Below, one piece after another: positions 62,097 to 64,000 of a stretch of DNA of 64,000 bases. The notes below the pieces were generated by a model, which was not told the DNA's origin, searched no databases, and was given only the letters and a program-made list of their open reading frames with translations. Made by a program: the position numbers and the translations under genes. The DNA comes from Akkermansiaceae bacterium. GTDB lineage: Bacteria; Verrucomicrobiota; Verrucomicrobiia; Verrucomicrobiales; Akkermansiaceae. Position 1 is the stretch's first letter. Each line of letters starts with the position of its first letter. The stretch is from assembly GCA_903888515.1 (NCBI GenBank), contig CAISTY010000185.1, positions 1 to 64,000 on the forward strand. Direction: 5' to 3'.

Positions 62097-64000
62097 CCGC
62101 CTTCATCCGCTGCCTGGGGCAGCCATTTTTCCAAGGCACTTGCCAATGATTGGGATGATATCGGCTTGGCGATGTAGTCATTCATGCCCGCCGCGAGGCA
62201 AATTCGCTCCGCGTCCTGGGTGGCATTGGCGGTCATGGCAATAATCGGAATCCGGGGGTTGAGCGCCGTGGAGTGCGGAGCGCGAATCATGCGGGTGGCT
62301 TCAGGTCCGTCCATCTCGGGCATCTGCATGTCCATCAGGACCACGTCGTAGGCGATGGTGGCGAGGGCTTGCATGGCCGCCGTGCCGCTGACCGCCACGT
62401 CGGCCTGCAACCCGAGCTTGTTCAAGAACCCCAGTGCGACTTTTTGGCTGATGACGTTGTCTTCGGCCAGCAGAACGCGCAGGCCGCTCCAGTGTGGTCT
62501 GTTGCCCGGCGGCGGATCGGGCGGCGCGGCGGCGGGCAGGGCGTGCAGGGCAGGGGCCAAACAGGCGGTGAACCAGAATTCCGATCCTTGCCCCACGACG
62601 CTCGTGACGCCGATTTCACCGTCCATGAGGTGTACGAGTTGTTTGGAGATGGCCAGGCCGAGGCCGGTGCCGCCGTAATGGCGGCCGGTGGACGTGTCCA
62701 TCTGGTTGAACTTCTGGAATAACTGGGTTTGTTTTTCCGCCGGGATGCCGATCCCGGTGTCGCGCACCGTGAAGCGCAATACCATGGCGGTGGCGCTGGC
62801 CGAGACCAGACTCACCTGCACGGTGACGTTGCCGTGCGGAGTGAACTTGATCGCATTGCCGGCCAGGTTGAGGAGAATCTGGCGCAGGCGTCCGGGGTCG
62901 CCGTTGATCACGGGCGGCACGTCCGGCGCGACCTCGCAACTGAATTCAAGGCCCTTTTGTCGGGCTTGCGGAGCCAGCAATGCCGTGAGGTTGGAACACA
63001 AAAGGTGGAGATCGAAATCGATGATTTCCAGGTCGAGCCTGCCGGCTTCGATTTTGGAGAAGTCCAGGATGTCGTTGATCAGGCTCAGGAGGGCTTGGGC
63101 GCTGGTGCGCACGGTTTCGGCGCAATGGCGCTGTTCGGGGTTGAGCGGGGTATCCAGCAGCAGGTCGGTCATGCCGAGCACGCCGTTCATCGGGGTGCGG
63201 ATTTCATGGCTCATGTTGGCCAGGAAATCACTCTTGGCGTTGGTGGCCCGTTCGGCCTTCGTGGACATCTCGGTGGCGCGGGCCGTTGCGGCTTCGAGTT
63301 TGCGATTGGTCTCGAGGAGTGCGGCCTCGGCCTGCTTGTGGGCGGTGATATCCCAGTTGGTTCCGATCATGTGCAAGGCCTGGCCGGTGGAGTCGCGCTG
63401 CACGATGGCGATAGCCCGAATGTTATGGATGCCGCCATCGGGCCAGAGCACGCGGAACTCGGTGTTGAATTCCTTTTCGCCGTTGATCGCCATCTGGATT
63501 TCGGCGTGGCCACGTTGTTTGTCATCCGGGTGGAGTCCGGCCTGCCACGCCTCGTAGGCGCCGCTGAACTGATCGTCGGTGATGCCATAGAGGCGGTACA
63601 TTTGTGAGTCCCATATCAAGTGATTGTGGAGCACATCGTAGTCCCAGATACCCACGGCCCCCGCCCGCACGGCCAAGGTCAAGCGCTCGGTGGTTAGACG
63701 CAACGATTCCTTCGCCTGCCAGCGTTCGGTCACATCCGCGAAGGAGGTCACGACCGCGTAGGGGGTGGCTTCGCCGCTGCTGAACATCGGTTCGGCATTG
63801 ATCAGGATCCATCTCCGTGCCCCGTCAGGCAGGTGCAAACCCATCGTCACGTTGTGGCTGGCCCGGCCCGAACACAAACTCATCATGGCGGGATGTTGCT
63901 CGCCGGGGAATGGACGATCCTCCACATCCACGGCTTGCCAACGTGGGTCCACCGAGGTGCGTCCCAGGATCTGGTCGCGGCTCAGGCCCAGGATCTTCTC
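62084..64000 (-). CDS. Hybrid sensor histidine kinase, 5' part outside the window
   Basis: At least 638 aa, continuing beyond the window edge. Two PAS-type sensor regions come first ([32 protein letters not shown]). The kinase core follows, with [20 protein letters not shown] (phosphoacceptor His), [15 protein letters not shown] (N box), [18 protein letters not shown] and [16 protein letters not shown]-terminal receiver shows [34 protein letters not shown] and NDYIAKPI. No membrane segment is visible in this part. It is a candidate to phosphorylate the orphan response regulator at 51 kb, though nothing proves it. Confidence 0.95.
   Translation of the reverse strand, partial: EKILGLSRDQILGRTSVDPRWQAVDVEDRPFPGEQHPAMMSLCSGRASHNVTMGLHLPDGARRWILINAEPMFSSGEATPYAVVTSFADVTERWQAKESLRLTTERLTLAVRAGAVGIWDYDVLHNHLIWDSQMYRLYGITDDQFSGAYEAWQAGLHPDDKQRGHAEIQMAINGEKEFNTEFRVLWPDGGIHNIRAIAIVQRDSTGQALHMIGTNWDITAHKQAEAALLETNRKLEAATARATEMSTKAERATNAKSDFLANMSHEIRTPMNGVLGMTDLLLDTPLNPEQRHCAETVRTSAQALLSLINDILDFSKIEAGRLDLEIIDFDLHLLCSNLTALLAPQARQKGLEFSCEVAPDVPPVINGDPGRLRQILLNLAGNAIKFTPHGNVTVQVSLVSASATAMVLRFTVRDTGIGIPAEKQTQLFQKFNQMDTSTGRHYGGTGLGLAISKQLVHLMDGEIGVTSVVGQGSEFWFTACLAPALHALPAAAPPDPPPGNRPHWSGLRVLLAEDNVISQKVALGFLNKLGLQADVAVSGTAAMQALATIAYDVVLMDMQMPEMDGPEATRMIRAPHSTALNPRIPIIAMTANATQDAERICLAAGMNDYIAKPISSQSLASALEKWLPQAADEGGYLR

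Overview
The window reads as a chromosomal segment of a GC-rich Gram-negative bacterium, most likely a member of the Verrucomicrobiota. This is inferred from gene content, not from a marker-gene search. The supporting content is: a long SecA with insertions like those of the Bacteroidota/Verrucomicrobiota type, a GH95 alpha-fucosidase, a PEP-CTERM relic, a YXWGXW-type protein, DUF433/DUF5615 and VapBC toxin-antitoxin pairs, large secreted calcium-repeat proteins, and many short intergenic tandem repeats.

Region by region: 1-21 kb is mostly housekeeping. It holds secA, a GNAT, a formylglycine-generating-enzyme-like secreted protein, mdh, VapBC, a Tat-exported sugar isomerase, tRNA-Gln, deoA, rplQ-rpoA, a KH protein, leuB, a two-domain Rid-like protein, GH95 and a ParE/GyrB-type topoisomerase subunit. 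From 21 to 27 kb there are small relics and a pair of secreted or membrane genes, one of them 1391 aa with calcium repeats and a metzincin-like C-terminus. From 27 to 40 kb lies a degraded accessory zone. Its relics include an epimerase split by a 132-bp inverted-repeat element, an SbmA/BacA-like ABC transporter, a GDSL hydrolase, and PRC-barrel and DnaJ/CbpA fragments. Intact genes there encode a HEPN-like protein, an AI-2E-family permease, a DUF433/DUF5615 pair, a lipoprotein, entericidin, a cardiolipin-synthase-like protein and CsbD. At least six copies of a GGGG-N(4-6)-CCCC-type dyad occur in this zone, several of them upstream of envelope or stress-type genes.

From 40 to 61 kb is an exopolysaccharide locus arranged around a divergent intergenic region at 55,054-55,173. 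The minus-strand arm runs from a priming sugar transferase through a hexapeptide/NTase protein, a kinase-phosphatase regulator, a response regulator, a phosphodiesterase-like protein and several glycosyltransferases to a chain-length-type protein and two outer-membrane export (SLBB) proteins. The plus-strand arm carries a STAS protein, a nucleotidyltransferase-like protein, a WecG/TagA glycosyltransferase fused to two STAS domains, another glycosyltransferase and a Wzx-type flippase. A FIST sensor and a hybrid histidine kinase (cut by the window edge) follow tail to tail.

The most interesting system is the regulatory module inside the polysaccharide locus. One protein carries an RsbW-like HATPase, a GAF-like region and a SpoIIE/PP2C phosphatase. 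Its neighbours are a response regulator and a free STAS antagonist. A glycosyltransferase carries two STAS domains of its own. This suggests a partner-switching circuit, comparable in logic to the known SypE/SypA system of Vibrio fischeri, that may act directly on a biosynthetic enzyme. That link is inference; the domains and the gene order are seen in the sequence.
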